This document shows, piece by piece, positions 33,781 through 46,208 of a stretch of 64,000 bases of DNA. The position numbers and the translations under genes were made by a program. Within the stretch, counting starts at the first letter, position 1. The number at the start of each line of letters is the position of its first letter. The notes under the pieces are model-generated. The model was not told the DNA's origin and did not search any database. It saw only the letters and a list, made by a program, of their open reading frames with translations. The DNA lies in the NCBI RefSeq assembly GCF_002208095.1, contig NZ_CP017990.1, forward strand, positions 806,001 through 870,000. The letters are read 5' to 3'. The stretch comes from Enterobacter cloacae complex sp. ECNIH7 (GTDB lineage: Bacteria; Pseudomonadota; Gammaproteobacteria; Enterobacterales; Enterobacteriaceae).

Positions 33781-34623
33781 ATGTCTCAGGCTGCATTGAA
33801 CACGCGCAACCGCGATGACGAGGACGAATACGCCTCTTCACGCCGCAGTAATGGAACGCGTCTTGCAGGCATCATTTTCCTGCTCGGGGTGCTGTGCACC
33901 GTGTTTATCAGCGGCTGGATGGTCCTGGGCTGGATGGAAGATGCACAGCGGTTGCCGCTTTCTAAGCTGGTGGTCACCGGTGAGCGTCACTACACGCGTA
34001 ACGACGATATTCGCCAGTCAATACTGGCACTGGGCTCACCTGGCACCTTTATGACGCAGGACGTCAATATTATCCAGAGCCAGATAGAACGTCTGCCATG
34101 GATAAAACAGGCGAGCGTAAGAAAGCAATGGCCTGATGAATTGAAGATTCATCTGGTTGAATATGTGCCCATTGCGCGTTGGAATGATCAGCACATGGTT
34201 GACGCAGACGGAAATTCCTTCAGCGTCCCGGCCGATCGTGTCAACAAGCAAAATTTACCGATGTTGTATGGCCCGGAAGGTAGCGAAAACGAAGTATTAC
34301 AGGGTTGTCGCGAAATGGGTCAGGTGCTGGCGAAGGACAGGTTTACGTTAAAAGATGCAGCCATGACGGCGCGCCGTTCCTGGCAGCTGACGTTAACAAA
34401 CGGCATTAAGCTCAACCTGGGACGCGGCGACACAATGAAGCGTCTGGCGCGTTTTGTCGAACTTTACCCGGTTTTACAGCAGCAGGCACAGACTGACGGC
34501 AAACGGATAAGCTACGTTGATTTGCGCTATGACTCAGGCGCAGCAGTCGGTTGGGTACCGGCTCCGGTCGAGGAACCTAATCAGCAACAGAATCAGGCAC
34601 AGGTACAGGCAGAACAACAATGA
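33781..34623 (+). CDS. ftsQ: Cell division protein FtsQ
   Basis: 280 residues, slightly longer than E. coli FtsQ (276); the extra length is in the Gln-rich C-terminal tail. A cytoplasmic tail, one membrane segment (about 26-48), a POTRA domain (about 58-126) and a beta domain. It scaffolds FtsL/FtsB in the divisome. It starts one base after ddlB and overlaps ftsA (ATGA). Confidence 0.95.
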   Translation: MSQAALNTRNRDDEDEYASSRRSNGTRLAGIIFLLGVLCTVFISGWMVLGWMEDAQRLPLSKLVVTGERHYTRNDDIRQSILALGSPGTFMTQDVNIIQSQIERLPWIKQASVRKQWPDELKIHLVEYVPIARWNDQHMVDADGNSFSVPADRVNKQNLPMLYGPEGSENEVLQGCREMGQVLAKDRFTLKDAAMTARRSWQLTLTNGIKLNLGRGDTMKRLARFVELYPVLQQQAQTDGKRISYVDLRYDSGAAVGWVPAPVEEPNQQQNQAQVQAEQQ

Positions 34624-35876
34624 TCAAGGCGACGGACAGAAAACTGGTAGTTGGACTGGAGATTGGCACCGCGAAGGTTGCCGCTTTAGTAGGGGAAGTT
34701 CTGCCCGACGGTATGGTCAATATCATTGGCGTAGGCAGTTGCCCGTCCCGTGGTATGGATAAAGGTGGGGTAAACGATCTTGAATCGGTGGTGAAATGCG
34801 TTCAGCGCGCCATCGATCAGGCTGAACTGATGGCAGATTGCCAGATTTCTTCTGTCTATCTGGCCCTTTCTGGTAAGCATATTAGCTGCCAGAACGAAAT
34901 CGGTATGGTGCCGATTTCCGAAGAAGAAGTGACGCAGGAAGACGTTGAAAACGTCGTGCACACGGCGAAATCCGTGCGTGTCCGCGACGAGCATCGCGTG
35001 CTGCATGTCATTCCGCAGGAATATGCGATTGACTACCAGGAAGGGATCAAGAACCCGGTCGGTCTTTCTGGCGTGCGTATGCAGGCAAAAGTGCACCTGA
35101 TCACATGTCACAACGATATGGCGAAGAACATTGTAAAAGCCGTTGAACGTTGTGGCCTGAAAGTTGACCAACTTATTTTCGCCGGTCTGGCGGCAAGTTA
35201 TTCCGTACTGACCGAAGATGAACGTGAACTGGGTGTCTGTGTGGTCGATATTGGTGGTGGTACAATGGATATCGCCGTGTATACCGGCGGTGCGTTGCGC
35301 CACACGAAAGTGATCCCTTATGCCGGGAACGTTGTAACCAGCGATATTGCTTACGCTTTTGGTACGCCGCCGAGCGATGCAGAAGCGATTAAAGTGCGCC
35401 ACGGCTGTGCGCTGGGATCTATCGTTGGCAAAGATGAGAGCGTTGAAGTGCCGAGCGTCGGTGGTCGTCCACCGCGTAGCCTGCAGCGCCAGACTTTGGC
35501 AGAGGTCATTGAGCCGCGCTATACCGAGCTGCTCAACCTGGTCAACGAAGAGATTTTACAGTTACAGGAACAGCTTCGTCAGCAGGGCGTTAAACATCAT
35601 CTTGCGGCGGGGATTGTATTAACCGGCGGTGCAGCGCAAATTGAAGGTCTTGCGGCCTGCGCTCAGCGCGTATTCCACACGCAGGTGCGTATTGGTGCGC
35701 CGCTGAATATCACCGGTTTAACGGATTATGCTCAGGAGCCGTATTATTCAACGGCTGTGGGCCTGCTCCACTACGGGAAGGAATCTCATCTCAGTGGTGA
35801 AGCAGAAGTGGAAAAACGCGTCTCAGTGGGGTCGTGGGTCAAACGACTGAACAACTGGTTGCGAAAAGAGTTTTAA
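34620..35876 (+). CDS. ftsA: Cell division actin-like protein FtsA
   Basis: 418 residues, two fewer than E. coli; the deletion lies just before the C-terminal membrane-targeting helix ([17 protein letters not shown]). ATP-binding actin-fold motifs are visible ([31 protein letters not shown]). It anchors FtsZ to the membrane and recruits later division proteins. Confidence 0.97.
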   Translation: MIKATDRKLVVGLEIGTAKVAALVGEVLPDGMVNIIGVGSCPSRGMDKGGVNDLESVVKCVQRAIDQAELMADCQISSVYLALSGKHISCQNEIGMVPISEEEVTQEDVENVVHTAKSVRVRDEHRVLHVIPQEYAIDYQEGIKNPVGLSGVRMQAKVHLITCHNDMAKNIVKAVERCGLKVDQLIFAGLAASYSVLTEDERELGVCVVDIGGGTMDIAVYTGGALRHTKVIPYAGNVVTSDIAYAFGTPPSDAEAIKVRHGCALGSIVGKDESVEVPSVGGRPPRSLQRQTLAEVIEPRYTELLNLVNEEILQLQEQLRQQGVKHHLAAGIVLTGGAAQIEGLAACAQRVFHTQVRIGAPLNITGLTDYAQEPYYSTAVGLLHYGKESHLSGEAEVEKRVSVGSWVKRLNNWLRKEF

Positions 35877-35939
35877 TTTTTTTAAGAGACCGGAGAGAAT
35901 TAGCGGTCTCGGGCGACAGGCACAACGGAGAGAGAAATT

Positions 35940-37091
35940 ATGTTTGAACCTATGGAACTGACCAACGACGCGGTGATTAAAGTCATCGGCGTCGGTGGCG
36001 GCGGCGGTAACGCCGTAGAGCATATGGTGCGTGAACGCATTGAAGGTGTTGAATTCTTCGCAGTTAACACCGATGCGCAGGCACTGCGTAAGACGGCTGT
36101 AGGCCAGACTATCCAGATCGGCGGTGGTATCACCAAAGGGCTGGGAGCAGGGGCTAACCCGGAAGTCGGTCGCAATGCGGCTGAGGAAGATCGTGAAGCG
36201 CTGCGCGCTGCGCTGGAAGGTGCGGACATGGTCTTCATCGCAGCAGGCATGGGTGGCGGTACCGGTACCGGCGCAGCACCTGTTGTGGCTGAAGTGGCAA
36301 AAGATTTAGGTATCCTGACCGTTGCTGTCGTGACCAAGCCTTTCAACTTTGAAGGCAAGAAGCGTATGGCCTTCGCGGAGCAGGGTATCACCGAGCTGTC
36401 CAAGCATGTGGACTCGCTGATCACCATCCCGAACGACAAACTGTTGAAAGTTCTGGGTCGCGGTATTTCCCTGCTGGACGCATTCGGTGCAGCAAACGAC
36501 GTGCTGAAAGGCGCGGTTCAGGGTATCGCTGAACTGATTACCCGTCCTGGCCTGATGAACGTTGACTTTGCAGACGTTCGCACCGTGATGTCCGAAATGG
36601 GCTACGCGATGATGGGCTCTGGCGTGGCGAGCGGCGAAGACCGTGCAGAAGAAGCGGCTGAAATGGCTATCTCTTCTCCACTGCTGGAAGATATCGATCT
36701 GTCTGGTGCGCGCGGCGTGCTGGTCAACATTACCGCTGGCTTTGACCTGCGTCTGGATGAGTTCGAAACCGTGGGTAACACTATCCGTGCGTTTGCCTCA
36801 GACAACGCTACCGTGGTAATCGGTACTTCTCTTGACCCTGAAATGAACGACGAGCTGCGTGTTACCGTTGTTGCGACCGGTATCGGTATGGACAAGCGCC
36901 CAGAAATCACTCTGGTGACTAACAAGCAGACTCAGCAACCGGTAATGGATCGTTACCAGCAGCACGGTATGTCTCCTCTGACTCAGGAGCAGAAACCGGC
37001 CGCGAAAGTGGTGAACGACCCAACGCCTCAAACGGCGAAAGAGCCAGATTATCTGGATATCCCGGCGTTCCTGCGTAAGCAAGCTGACTAA
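35940..37091 (+). CDS. ftsZ: Cell division GTPase FtsZ
   Basis: 383 residues, as in E. coli. The tubulin signature GGGTGTG is at about 104-110. The C-terminal conserved peptide LDIPAFLRKQAD binds FtsA, ZipA and ZapD, the last of which is encoded at 42345-43088. It forms the Z ring. An AGAGAGAAAT ribosome site precedes the ATG. Confidence 0.98.
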   Translation: MFEPMELTNDAVIKVIGVGGGGGNAVEHMVRERIEGVEFFAVNTDAQALRKTAVGQTIQIGGGITKGLGAGANPEVGRNAAEEDREALRAALEGADMVFIAAGMGGGTGTGAAPVVAEVAKDLGILTVAVVTKPFNFEGKKRMAFAEQGITELSKHVDSLITIPNDKLLKVLGRGISLLDAFGAANDVLKGAVQGIAELITRPGLMNVDFADVRTVMSEMGYAMMGSGVASGEDRAEEAAEMAISSPLLEDIDLSGARGVLVNITAGFDLRLDEFETVGNTIRAFASDNATVVIGTSLDPEMNDELRVTVVATGIGMDKRPEITLVTNKQTQQPVMDRYQQHGMSPLTQEQKPAAKVVNDPTPQTAKEPDYLDIPAFLRKQAD

Positions 37092-37171
37092 GAATTGGCT
37101 GGAATTTGGGGATTTGCGCTCTTTGTGCTAAACTGGCCCACCGTTAGTGATATACACTCTCGGTTGGATAG

Positions 37172-38110
<939 letters not shown>

Positions 38111-38135
38111 CGGTTCACGCCGTTTCGTAAAAAAT

Positions 38136-38188
38136 CGACTGGTTAACCTGGTACTCTCTCCGACCAGGGAGACCAGTCGTTTTTATTT
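38136..38188 (+). terminator. lpxC terminator
   Basis: An 8-bp outer stem CGACTGGT/ACCAGTCG encloses an inner CCTGGT/ACCAGG stem and is followed by TTTTTATTTTT. It is a strong intrinsic terminator of the division cluster. Confidence 0.85.
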
Positions 38189-38388
38189 TTACCCCTCTTC
38201 GTTTGCCCCAGCGTTATCTCTCGTTTGTCTTACGCAGAAAATGTGTGCGTTAGCTGCATTCTTGACCGTTTTTCCCCGCGGCGGCACCTCATTCCTGCTG
38301 ATGTATATTGGCTTTAGTGGTACTATCTGGGCGCTAAAAAGAATAACTGAACTCAGCCTCTGCAAGGCTGGCTTATTGGGTGGAGCAG

Positions 38389-38892
38389 GTGAGCGGAATA
38401 CTGACGCGCTGGCGACAATTTGGCAGACGTTACTTCTGGCCGCATCTCTTATTAGGGATGGTCGCGGCGAGTTTCGGCTTGCCTGCGCTCAGCAACAGTG
38501 CCGAAGCGGCGACGCCCGCAAAAACCTCCACCACCAAACACGATCTCAACTCGCGGGTTAACTTCACTAACCTCGCGTGGCTTGAAGCCAACCGCCGCCC
38601 AAACTTCTCCGTCGATTACTGGCACCAGCACGCTATCCGCACGGTTATCCGCCATCTGTCCTTCGCGATGGCACCGCAGGCCATGCCTGTTGCGGAAGAG
38701 GCGCTGCCGGTGCAGGCTCAGCATCTTGCCCTGCTGGACACGCTCAACGCGCTGCTTACGCAGGACAGCCAGCCGCCGGTCATGGTTCGTCAGACAACGC
38801 AGCGTGCGTTTGTTTCACCTGTTTCATTCTCTGTTTCAACCTGGATTAGCCAGGCCCACGGCATTCGCGCCGGGCCGCAGCGCCTCAGCTAA
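38389..38892 (+). CDS. secM: SecM secretion monitor (arrest peptide)
   Basis: 167 residues from GTG 38389 ([12 protein letters not shown]), matching the E. coli start; an upstream GTG at 38380 is possible. A long signal sequence (about 1-35) lets the Sec system pull on the nascent chain. The C-terminal arrest motif F-x4-W-I-x4-G-I-R-A-G-P is complete ([17 protein letters not shown]). The stretch before the motif (about 120-147) differs strongly from E. coli, while the [20 protein letters not shown] block is conserved. Stalling here exposes the secA ribosome site. Confidence 0.95.
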   Translation: MSGILTRWRQFGRRYFWPHLLLGMVAASFGLPALSNSAEAATPAKTSTTKHDLNSRVNFTNLAWLEANRRPNFSVDYWHQHAIRTVIRHLSFAMAPQAMPVAEEALPVQAQHLALLDTLNALLTQDSQPPVMVRQTTQRAFVSPVSFSVSTWISQAHGIRAGPQRLS

Positions 38893-38936
38893 ATTAACTT
38901 TTTCAATACCTTAATTTATCTGCCCATACTGGGGCG
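38881..38936 (+). promoter_or_regulatory. secM-secA translational switch stem
   Basis: CGCCTCAG at the 3' end of secM (38881-38888) can pair with CTGGGGCG (38929-38936) just before secA, with one G-U pair. This matches the known arrangement in which a helix hides the secA ribosome site until a ribosome stalled on SecM melts its 5' arm. Confidence 0.65.
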
Positions 38937-38950
38937 TTTGAGAATTTATT

Positions 38951-41656
38951 ATGCTAATCAAATTGTTAACTAAAGTTTTTGGTAGTCGTAACGATCGTAC
39001 CCTGCGCCGTATGCGCAAAGCTGTTGCCGTCATCAACGGTATGGAACCGGCGATGGAGAAGCTCTCTGATGACGAGCTGAAAGCGAAAACGGCGGAATTC
39101 CGCGCTCGTCTGGAAAAAGGTGAAACCTTAGAAAGCCTGATCCCGGAAGCGTTTGCTGTCGTGCGCGAAGCGAGTAAGCGTGTATTCGGCATGCGTCACT
39201 TCGACGTCCAGCTGCTGGGTGGTATGGTGCTCAACGAGCGCTGCATCGCGGAAATGCGTACCGGTGAAGGTAAAACCCTGACCGCAACGCTGCCGGCTTA
39301 CCTGAACGCGCTGACCGGTAAAGGCGTTCACGTCGTTACCGTCAACGACTATCTGGCGCAGCGTGACGCCGAAAACAACCGCCCACTGTTCGAATTCCTC
39401 GGTATGACCGTCGGTATCAACATGTCCGGCCTGCCTGCGCCAGCCAAGCGCGAAGCGTATAACGCGGACATCACCTACGGCACCAACAACGAATACGGCT
39501 TCGACTACCTGCGTGACAACATGGCGTTCAGCCCGGAAGAGCGCGTACAGCGTAAGCTGCACTATGCGCTGGTGGATGAGGTTGACTCCATCCTGATCGA
39601 TGAAGCGCGTACTCCGCTGATCATCTCCGGCCCGGCTGAAGACAGCTCCGAGATGTACCGTAAGGTCGACAAAATCATTCCACACCTGCTGCGTCAGGAG
39701 AAAGAGGACTCGGATACCTTCCAGGGTGAAGGCCACTTCTCCGTTGATGAAAAAGCGCGCCAGGTGAACCTGACCGAACGCGGTCTGGTGAAAATTGAAG
39801 AGCTGCTGGTGGCTGAAGGCATCATGGAAGAGGGCGAGTCCCTGTACTCCCCGAGCAATATCATGCTGATGCACCACGTGACCGCTGCACTGCGCGCCCA
39901 CGCGCTGTTCACCCGCGACGTCGATTACATCGTTAAAGACGGCGAAGTGATCATCGTCGATGAACACACCGGCCGTACCATGCAGGGACGTCGCTGGTCT
40001 GACGGTCTGCACCAGGCTGTGGAAGCCAAAGAAGGTGTGGATATTCAGAATGAAAACCAGACGCTGGCATCTATCACCTTCCAGAACTACTTCCGTCTGT
40101 ATGAGAAGCTGGCGGGGATGACCGGTACTGCTGATACCGAAGCGTTTGAATTCAGCTCCATCTACAAGCTGGATACCGTGGTCGTTCCAACCAACCGTCC
40201 AATGATCCGTAAGGATATGCCGGACCTGGTGTACATGACCGAAGCGGAAAAAATTCAGGCGATCATCGAAGATATTCGCGACCGTACTGCGAATGGTCAG
40301 CCGGTTCTGGTGGGGACCATCTCCATCGAGAAATCCGAAGTGGTTTCTCACGAGCTGACTAAAGCGGGTATCAAACACAACGTTCTGAACGCCAAATTCC
40401 ACGCCAAAGAAGCGGACATTGTTGCGCAGGCGGGTTATCCGGCTGCCGTAACCATCGCCACCAACATGGCGGGCCGTGGTACCGATATTATGCTGGGTGG
40501 TAGCTGGCAGGCTGAAGTGGCGGAGCTGGAAAACCCAACGCCAGAACAGATTGCCCAGATCAAAGCCGACTGGCAGGTTCGTCATGACGCCGTTCTGGCG
40601 TCCGGCGGTCTGCACATCATCGGTACAGAGCGTCACGAGTCTCGTCGTATCGATAACCAGCTGCGTGGCCGTGCGGGTCGTCAGGGTGATGCCGGTTCAT
40701 CCCGCTTCTACCTGTCTATGGAAGATGCGCTGATGCGTATTTTCGCCTCCGACCGCGTGTCCGGCATGATGCGTAAGCTGGGGATGAAGCCAGGCGAAGC
40801 CATCGAGCACCCGTGGGTGACTAAAGCGATCGCTAACGCACAGCGTAAAGTGGAAAGCCGCAACTTTGATATTCGTAAGCAGCTGCTGGAATATGATGAT
40901 GTGGCTAACGATCAGCGTCGCGCGATCTACACCCAGCGTAACGAACTGTTGGACGTGTCCGACGTGAGCGAAACCATCAACAGCATTCGTGAAGATGTGT
41001 TTAAAGCCACCATCGACGCGCATATTCCACCGCAGTCTCTGGAAGAGATGTGGGATATCGAAGGCCTGCAGGAACGTCTGAAAAATGACTTTGACCTCGA
41101 TCTGCCAATCAAAGAGTGGCTGGATAAAGAGCCTGAGCTGCACGAAGAGACCCTTCGTGAACGTATCTTTGAAACCGCGCTGGACGTCTACAAGCGTAAG
41201 GAAGAGGTTGTTGGCGCTGAAATGATGCGTCACTTCGAAAAAGGCGTGATGCTGCAGACGCTGGACTCCCTGTGGAAAGAGCACCTGGCGGCGATGGACT
41301 ACCTGCGTCAGGGTATCCACCTGCGTGGCTATGCGCAGAAAGATCCGAAGCAGGAATACAAGCGTGAATCCTTCTCCATGTTTGCCTCTATGCTGGAGTC
41401 ACTGAAGTACGAAGTGATCAGCACCCTGAGCAAGGTTCAGGTGCGTATGCCGGAAGAAGTGGAAGCGATGGAGCAGCAGCGTCGTGAAGAAGCCGAGCGT
41501 CTGGCACAGATGCAGCAGCTGAGTCATCAGACCGACGACAGCGAAGCCGCAGCGGCGATCGCCGCGCAGACCGGCGATCGTAAAGTGGGTCGTAACGATC
41601 CGTGCCCGTGTGGTTCCGGTAAAAAGTACAAGGCGTGCCACGGCCGTCTGAGCTAA
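38951..41656 (+). CDS. secA: Preprotein translocase ATPase SecA
   Basis: 901 residues, as in E. coli. Walker [12 protein letters not shown] (about 101-111), DEAD-type Walker [14 protein letters not shown] (about 207-219), motif [13 protein letters not shown] (about 571) and a C-terminal zinc motif [13 protein letters not shown] that binds SecB. It drives protein export through SecYEG. Its translation is set by the SecM switch, and mutT follows 57 bases later. Confidence 0.98.
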   Translation: MLIKLLTKVFGSRNDRTLRRMRKAVAVINGMEPAMEKLSDDELKAKTAEFRARLEKGETLESLIPEAFAVVREASKRVFGMRHFDVQLLGGMVLNERCIAEMRTGEGKTLTATLPAYLNALTGKGVHVVTVNDYLAQRDAENNRPLFEFLGMTVGINMSGLPAPAKREAYNADITYGTNNEYGFDYLRDNMAFSPEERVQRKLHYALVDEVDSILIDEARTPLIISGPAEDSSEMYRKVDKIIPHLLRQEKEDSDTFQGEGHFSVDEKARQVNLTERGLVKIEELLVAEGIMEEGESLYSPSNIMLMHHVTAALRAHALFTRDVDYIVKDGEVIIVDEHTGRTMQGRRWSDGLHQAVEAKEGVDIQNENQTLASITFQNYFRLYEKLAGMTGTADTEAFEFSSIYKLDTVVVPTNRPMIRKDMPDLVYMTEAEKIQAIIEDIRDRTANGQPVLVGTISIEKSEVVSHELTKAGIKHNVLNAKFHAKEADIVAQAGYPAAVTIATNMAGRGTDIMLGGSWQAEVAELENPTPEQIAQIKADWQVRHDAVLASGGLHIIGTERHESRRIDNQLRGRAGRQGDAGSSRFYLSMEDALMRIFASDRVSGMMRKLGMKPGEAIEHPWVTKAIANAQRKVESRNFDIRKQLLEYDDVANDQRRAIYTQRNELLDVSDVSETINSIREDVFKATIDAHIPPQSLEEMWDIEGLQERLKNDFDLDLPIKEWLDKEPELHEETLRERIFETALDVYKRKEEVVGAEMMRHFEKGVMLQTLDSLWKEHLAAMDYLRQGIHLRGYAQKDPKQEYKRESFSMFASMLESLKYEVISTLSKVQVRMPEEVEAMEQQRREEAERLAQMQQLSHQTDDSEAAAAIAAQTGDRKVGRNDPCPCGSGKKYKACHGRLS

Positions 41657-41670
41657 GTTCATAAAAAAAC

Positions 41671-41700
41671 AAAAAGGCGCAGAAATCTGCGCCTTTTTTA
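41671..41700 (+). terminator. Hairpin between secA and mutT
   Basis: A long A-rich/GC stem (AAAAAGGCGCAGA/TCTGCGCCTTTTT) followed by T residues lies 14 bases after the secA stop. It should terminate a share of secA transcripts before mutT. Confidence 0.85.
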
Positions 41701-41713
41701 TGGAAGTGACAAT

Positions 41714-42106
41714 ATGAAAATACTGCAAATTGCCGTCGGGATTATTCGCAACCCTCAAAACCAAATCTTTATCACCCAGCGCGCTGCCGACGCCCATATG
41801 GCGAACAAGTGGGAGTTTCCGGGCGGTAAAATCGAGTCAGGTGAAACGCCGGAAGAGGCGCTGGTTCGGGAGCTTCAGGAAGAGGTGGGGATCACGCCGC
41901 TTGGCGCAACGCTGTTTGATAAGCTTGAGTACCAGTTTCCTGACAGGCACATCACGCTGTGGTTCTGGCTTGTGGAAAACTGGGAAGGTGAACCCTGGGG
42001 AAAAGAGGGCCAGCCGGGGAGCTGGGTGGAGCTTAAGGCAAGTGATGCCGAAAAATTCCCGCCAGCTAATGAGCCCGTGATCCTGCGGTTAGTCGCACAA
42101 CCGTAG
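41714..42106 (+). CDS. mutT: 8-oxo-dGTP diphosphatase MutT
   Basis: 130 residues. The complete Nudix box G-x5-E-x7-R-E-L-x-E-E-x-G is seen at about 37-59 (GGKIESGETPEEALVRELQE). It hydrolyses oxidised guanine nucleotides and so prevents A-T to C-G mutation. The terminator overlapping its leader suggests that expression depends on read-through from secA or on an unseen promoter. Confidence 0.97.
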   Translation: MKILQIAVGIIRNPQNQIFITQRAADAHMANKWEFPGGKIESGETPEEALVRELQEEVGITPLGATLFDKLEYQFPDRHITLWFWLVENWEGEPWGKEGQPGSWVELKASDAEKFPPANEPVILRLVAQP

Positions 42107-42135
42107 GCCTGCCAGGCGAAGCGCCAGCAGGCTTT
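42107..42135. terminator. Hairpin between convergent mutT and yacG
   Basis: GCCTGC (42107-42112) pairs with GCAGGC (42127-42132) and an inner GGCG pairs with CGCC. Only three T residues follow on the plus strand, so the efficiency is uncertain. Confidence 0.55.
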
Positions 42136-42140
42136 ACAGA

Positions 42141-42335
42141 TTACTGCTGGGTTTCGCTCCAGTCATCGCTGTCCGAGAGATCGCCTTCGCTTGGAATGCG
42201 TTTCTCTTCCGCCGCCCATTCGCCCAGGTCAATGAGCTGACAGCGCTTGCAGCAGAATGGGCGGAACGGACTGACTTCGCCCCAGACAACGGTTTTGCCA
42301 CAGGTTGGGCAGCTTACGGTGGTGACATCAGACAT
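42141..42335 (-). CDS. yacG: DNA gyrase inhibitor YacG, zinc-binding
   Basis: 64 residues from ATG 42335, with AAGGAG five bases upstream; a GTG at 42341 is too close to that site. Four cysteines form the zinc site: CPTCGK and CCKRC (C29 or C30, with C33). YacG binds GyrB and can inhibit gyrase. The C-terminal part is acidic (SDSDDWSE). It follows zapD by nine bases, its ribosome site overlapping the zapD stop. Confidence 0.93.
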   Translation of the reverse strand: MSDVTTVSCPTCGKTVVWGEVSPFRPFCCKRCQLIDLGEWAAEEKRIPSEGDLSDSDDWSETQQ

Positions 42336-42344
42336 CGGCACTCC

Positions 42345-43088
42345 TTAACAACAGGCCAGTTCAAAATCGAGACGTTCCGGCACGGTGCCATTTTCACTGT
42401 CCAGCGGCATAAAGCGAATCGCAAAGCGGCTCTTATGCCCGGAAATCTGTGGGTAAAGTTGTTCGCCGAGAGACAGATTGAGACGCAGAAGATCGGCATC
42501 ATCACCGTTATCCTGGAAGAAACCATTCAGGCTGGTTTGCTTGCGGAACGGAGCAGAGTTACGGATCAGATCGAGGATCAGCGACAGCGTCTGGTGCATT
42601 GGCTCCAGGCTTGCCAGCCAGCTGTTCACCTGCGCGTCACGCTGCGCCTGTGGCATATGTAGCCACATATGCAGCGTCGGCAGGTCGAAGCTGCAGCAGC
42701 CGCCAGGAATGCTCAGACGCTGGCGCACCAGGCCAATCAGGCGGTCTTCACGCAAAAACTGCCCGACGCGCGGCGCGGCCATCAGGACGGCGCTACTGCT
42801 TTTCAACTGCTGGCGGAGCGCGTCGATACGGCTCTGATCTACGCCGGGGACCTCTGTCCATGCCTGCAATTTACGCTGCTGGCGCTCCAGCTCTTTGAGT
42901 AATTCTGTGCGGACATCGCCGCGTTCAATCACATCCAGCAGATCGCCTACGTTGCGGAAGAAGTGCAACGCCGTGGCATGATCGTTAACAGGCAGATGTT
43001 GTGAAAGTTGTTGAATAAGAAATTCGATGCGCAGCCAGGTACGCATTTTTTCGTTGAGCGGATGCTCAAAAAGGATGTGTGTCGACAT
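42345..43088 (-). CDS. zapD: FtsZ-associated protein ZapD
   Basis: 247 residues, equal to E. coli ZapD (YacF). Mainly helical N-terminal half and a C-terminal beta domain (from about 130: [13 protein letters not shown]). It crosslinks FtsZ filaments through the FtsZ C-terminal tail. Its ATG overlaps the coaE stop by one base. Confidence 0.95.
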   Translation of the reverse strand: MSTHILFEHPLNEKMRTWLRIEFLIQQLSQHLPVNDHATALHFFRNVGDLLDVIERGDVRTELLKELERQQRKLQAWTEVPGVDQSRIDALRQQLKSSSAVLMAAPRVGQFLREDRLIGLVRQRLSIPGGCCSFDLPTLHMWLHMPQAQRDAQVNSWLASLEPMHQTLSLILDLIRNSAPFRKQTSLNGFFQDNGDDADLLRLNLSLGEQLYPQISGHKSRFAIRFMPLDSENGTVPERLDFELACC

Positions 43089-43708
43089 TATGGTTTTTCC
43101 TGTGCAACGGCCTGCGCGGCGAACGTCAGATACTGCGCGTGCAGACGGGCAACATCCGATGCAATGGCATCTGGTGCGCCGTTATTATCAATAACATCAT
43201 CCGCCACGGCAAGGCGCTGAGCGCGCGTAGCCTGAGCGGCAAGAATTTGTTCAGCATGCTCCCGCGAGACGCGATCGCGCGCCATGGTTCTCTGGATTTG
43301 CGTTTCGGGTGCGACATCTATCACCAGAACCCGATCGGCTTTCTTCTGCAGCTGATTTTCAACCAGTAGCGGAACTACCCACAGGACATAGGGCGAGCGG
43401 GCTGCGGCTATCTGACGCTGAGTTTCCTGGTGGATGATGGGGTGGAGCAGGGCATTAAGCCAGGCTTTTTCCGCAGAATCAGAAAAAATGCATTCGCGAA
43501 GCTGACGGCGATTCAGTGTGCCATCGGCATTGATGACTGTCTGACCAAAATGTTCTGCGATGACCTTTAGCGCGGGTGTATTGGGCTCTACCACCTGGCG
43601 GGCAATGATATCGGCATCAATAATCGTGATACCCAAACGAGAGAACGCGTCCGCAACGGTACTTTTGCCACTACCGATGCCGCCGGTTAATGCGACGATA
43701 TACCCCAT
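43088..43708 (-). CDS. coaE: Dephospho-CoA kinase CoaE
   Basis: 206 residues. The P-loop GGIGSGKST is at about 9-17. It phosphorylates dephospho-CoA in the last step of coenzyme A synthesis. First gene of coaE-zapD-yacG, divergent from guaC across a 228-base gap that should hold both promoters. Confidence 0.97.
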   Translation of the reverse strand: MGYIVALTGGIGSGKSTVADAFSRLGITIIDADIIARQVVEPNTPALKVIAEHFGQTVINADGTLNRRQLRECIFSDSAEKAWLNALLHPIIHQETQRQIAAARSPYVLWVVPLLVENQLQKKADRVLVIDVAPETQIQRTMARDRVSREHAEQILAAQATRAQRLAVADDVIDNNGAPDAIASDVARLHAQYLTFAAQAVAQEKP

Positions 43709-43936
43709 TAATTCAAATCCTGGGAATTATTCATTATTAAAATCAGTTGATTAAAACTCTTAGGTGCGCCAGCAACTGTTTGGTCCTGTTTACCGGCTTT
43801 TTACCAGGTAAATTTATAGGATTGTAGCGTAAAAAAAGAGAATTTCGCAGTCTTGCGGAGCAGGTATTAGTGCGTATGATAACGTCACTGGAGTTGTGCT
43901 TTTAACATATTTGCCTCTAACCCCAGGAATCCGCAC

Positions 43937-44980
43937 ATGCGTATCGAAGAAGATCTGAAGTTAGGTTTCAAAGACGTTCTTATCCGCCCTAAACGCTCTA
44001 CACTGAAAAGTCGCTCAGACGTTGAACTCGAACGTCAATTCACCTTTAAGCATTCCGGTCAGACCTGGTCTGGCGTGCCGATCATCGCCGCCAACATGGA
44101 TACTGTTGGAACCTTTGAGATGGCAACTGCCCTGGCACAGTTCGACATTCTTACCGCCGTGCACAAACATTACAGCCCTGAAGAGTGGAATGCGTTTGTT
44201 GCGTCCGCGTCTGCTGACGTGGTGAAGCATGTGATGGTTTCTACCGGGACCTCCGATGCGGATTTCGAGAAGACGAAACAGATCCTGAACGCTAACCCGG
44301 CGCTCAACTTCGTTTGTATTGACGTTGCGAACGGTTACTCCGAGCACTTCGTGCAGTTCGTCAGCAAGGCGCGTGAAGCCTGGCCGACGAAAACCATCAT
44401 CGCAGGCAACGTGGTGACCGGTGAAATGTGTGAAGAGCTGATCCTTTCTGGAGCAGATATCGTGAAAGTGGGTATTGGCCCGGGCTCCGTGTGCACGACT
44501 CGCGTCAAAACCGGCGTCGGTTATCCGCAGCTTTCCGCCGTCATTGAATGCGCCGATGCGGCGCACGGTCTGGGCGGTCAGATCATCAGCGATGGCGGCT
44601 GTACCATGCCGGGCGACGTTGCGAAAGCCTTCGGCGGCGGCGCCGACTTCGTGATGCTCGGTGGTATGCTGGCAGGCCACGAAGAGAGCGGTGGTACCGT
44701 TGTTGAAGAGAACGGCGAGAAATTTATGCTGTTCTACGGCATGAGCTCTGAATCCGCGATGACCCGTCACGTCGGTGGCGTGGCAAAATACCGTGCGGCG
44801 GAAGGTAAAACCGTGAAGCTGCCTCTGCGTGGCCCGGTTGAATACACCGCGCGCGATATCCTCGGCGGCCTGCGCTCGGCCTGCACCTACGTTGGGGCAT
44901 CTCGCCTGAAAGAGCTGACTAAACGTACGACGTTTATTCGCGTTCAGGAACAGGAAAACCGCGTATTCAACAGCCTGTAA
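43937..44980 (+). CDS. guaC: GMP reductase GuaC
   Basis: 347 residues, IMPDH/GMPR-type TIM barrel. The catalytic cysteine lies in [11 protein letters not shown] (about 180-190), and [11 protein letters not shown] binds the phosphate. It reduces GMP to IMP with NADPH, linking guanine and adenine pools. It is monocistronic. Confidence 0.97.
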   Translation: MRIEEDLKLGFKDVLIRPKRSTLKSRSDVELERQFTFKHSGQTWSGVPIIAANMDTVGTFEMATALAQFDILTAVHKHYSPEEWNAFVASASADVVKHVMVSTGTSDADFEKTKQILNANPALNFVCIDVANGYSEHFVQFVSKAREAWPTKTIIAGNVVTGEMCEELILSGADIVKVGIGPGSVCTTRVKTGVGYPQLSAVIECADAAHGLGGQIISDGGCTMPGDVAKAFGGGADFVMLGGMLAGHEESGGTVVEENGEKFMLFYGMSSESAMTRHVGGVAKYRAAEGKTVKLPLRGPVEYTARDILGGLRSACTYVGASRLKELTKRTTFIRVQEQENRVFNSL

Positions 44981-45023
44981 TGGCTTCGGCTGGCGCATTA
45001 CCGTGCGCCAGCGCTGTTCAGCA

Positions 45024-46208
45024 CTACCCCACGCTCATCGCATCCCCCAGATGGAAAATCGGCAGATACATTGCCACTACCAGCGTGCCGATGATGACCC
45101 CTGTCACAATCAGAAGCATTGGCTCGAGAAGTGCCGCCAGATTATCTGCCCGTTGAAAGGTCTGTTCCGTGTGGTGCCGGGCGAGATTTGCCAGCATGAT
45201 GTCCAGCGCACCTGACATTTCACCGGTTCGTAAAAGCTGAATACACAGCGGGGTAAAGATGGCCGCTTTCTGAAAGGATGACCAGACGGGGAGACCTTTT
45301 TCAATGTCCTCCCGAACGCTGTGGAGTATCCCCCGCCAGTAACAACTTTCAACGGTCTCCTCTGCGCTCTCCAGACCCTGTAAAAAGGGGATACCTGCCT
45401 GCTGCGTGAGTGACAGCACGGTAAAGATGTGCCCCAGTTTTTGGCCTTTTGCCAGCGCGCCCATCACGGGCATGTGCATCAGCATGCGCTGCCAGCGAGG
45501 ATTGTGCCGCAGTGCCCAGGCGGCGGCTAAGGGCGTTAATAACGCGACGAACAACGCGAGGGCATAGGACTGGATAAATGCGGCCATCCCCATGACCATT
45601 TGCGTCAGCATCGGGAGCGGCGTGTTAAACGTTTTGTAGATCGCGGCAAACTCGGGCAAGACCAGAATGACCATCGCCAGCACCACGAGTACGGCCAGCG
45701 TCAGGACGATCGCCGGGTAGCGCAGGGCCTTTTTCACCTTCTCTCTGAGCTGCTGCTGCGCTTTTTGCTGCTGCGCGAGCTGACGGCAGCACTCCTCCAG
45801 TTTCCCTGTGAGCTCACCGGTTTTCACCATAGAGACATGCAGTGGGCTAAACACCGCTGGCCACTTTTTTAGCGACTCTGAAAAGGGGGATCCCTCACTG
45901 AGCTCATCGGCAATGCTTTGCAGCAGCGCCTGCCACGGTTTTAACGGATGTTGCTCTGCCAGCATCTGCAGGCTGTGGGACAACGTCAGCCCCGCCTGCA
46001 GAAGCGTTGCGAGCTGGCGAAACATCTCGCAGCAGTGATGCGGCTGCCAGCGGTGTCGCTGAGCGCATCGGGTCAGCGCCAGAGGATGGAGATCGCTACG
46101 CATCAGCCTGGTGAAGGCGGCAGTGCGGTCTGTGGCCCAGAGTGTTCCGCTTTGGTGTTCACCTTCTTTGGTGAGCGCTCGCCAGCGCCAGAGCTGATTA
46201 GCAGCCAT
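45024..46208 (-). CDS. hofC: Type IV pilus assembly inner membrane protein HofC (PilC/GspF)
   Basis: 394 residues. Two repeated GspF domains (about 60-185 and 265-387) with three membrane segments fit the PilC platform of type IV pili. It overlaps the end of hofB by 11 bases, so the two are coupled. No frameshift is seen. The overall operon is ppdD-hofB-hofC. Confidence 0.92.
   Translation of the reverse strand: MAANQLWRWRALTKEGEHQSGTLWATDRTAAFTRLMRSDLHPLALTRCAQRHRWQPHHCCEMFRQLATLLQAGLTLSHSLQMLAEQHPLKPWQALLQSIADELSEGSPFSESLKKWPAVFSPLHVSMVKTGELTGKLEECCRQLAQQQKAQQQLREKVKKALRYPAIVLTLAVLVVLAMVILVLPEFAAIYKTFNTPLPMLTQMVMGMAAFIQSYALALFVALLTPLAAAWALRHNPRWQRMLMHMPVMGALAKGQKLGHIFTVLSLTQQAGIPFLQGLESAEETVESCYWRGILHSVREDIEKGLPVWSSFQKAAIFTPLCIQLLRTGEMSGALDIMLANLARHHTEQTFQRADNLAALLEPMLLIVTGVIIGTLVVAMYLPIFHLGDAMSVG

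Noticed and set aside
38241..38561. 106-codon plus-strand frame overlapping the secM start
   Set aside because: Overlaps a well-supported gene in another frame and has no ribosome site.
39128..40636. 502-codon minus-strand frame opposite secA
   Set aside because: Antisense shadow of a highly biased gene; His/Phe/Val-rich composition typical of such shadows.
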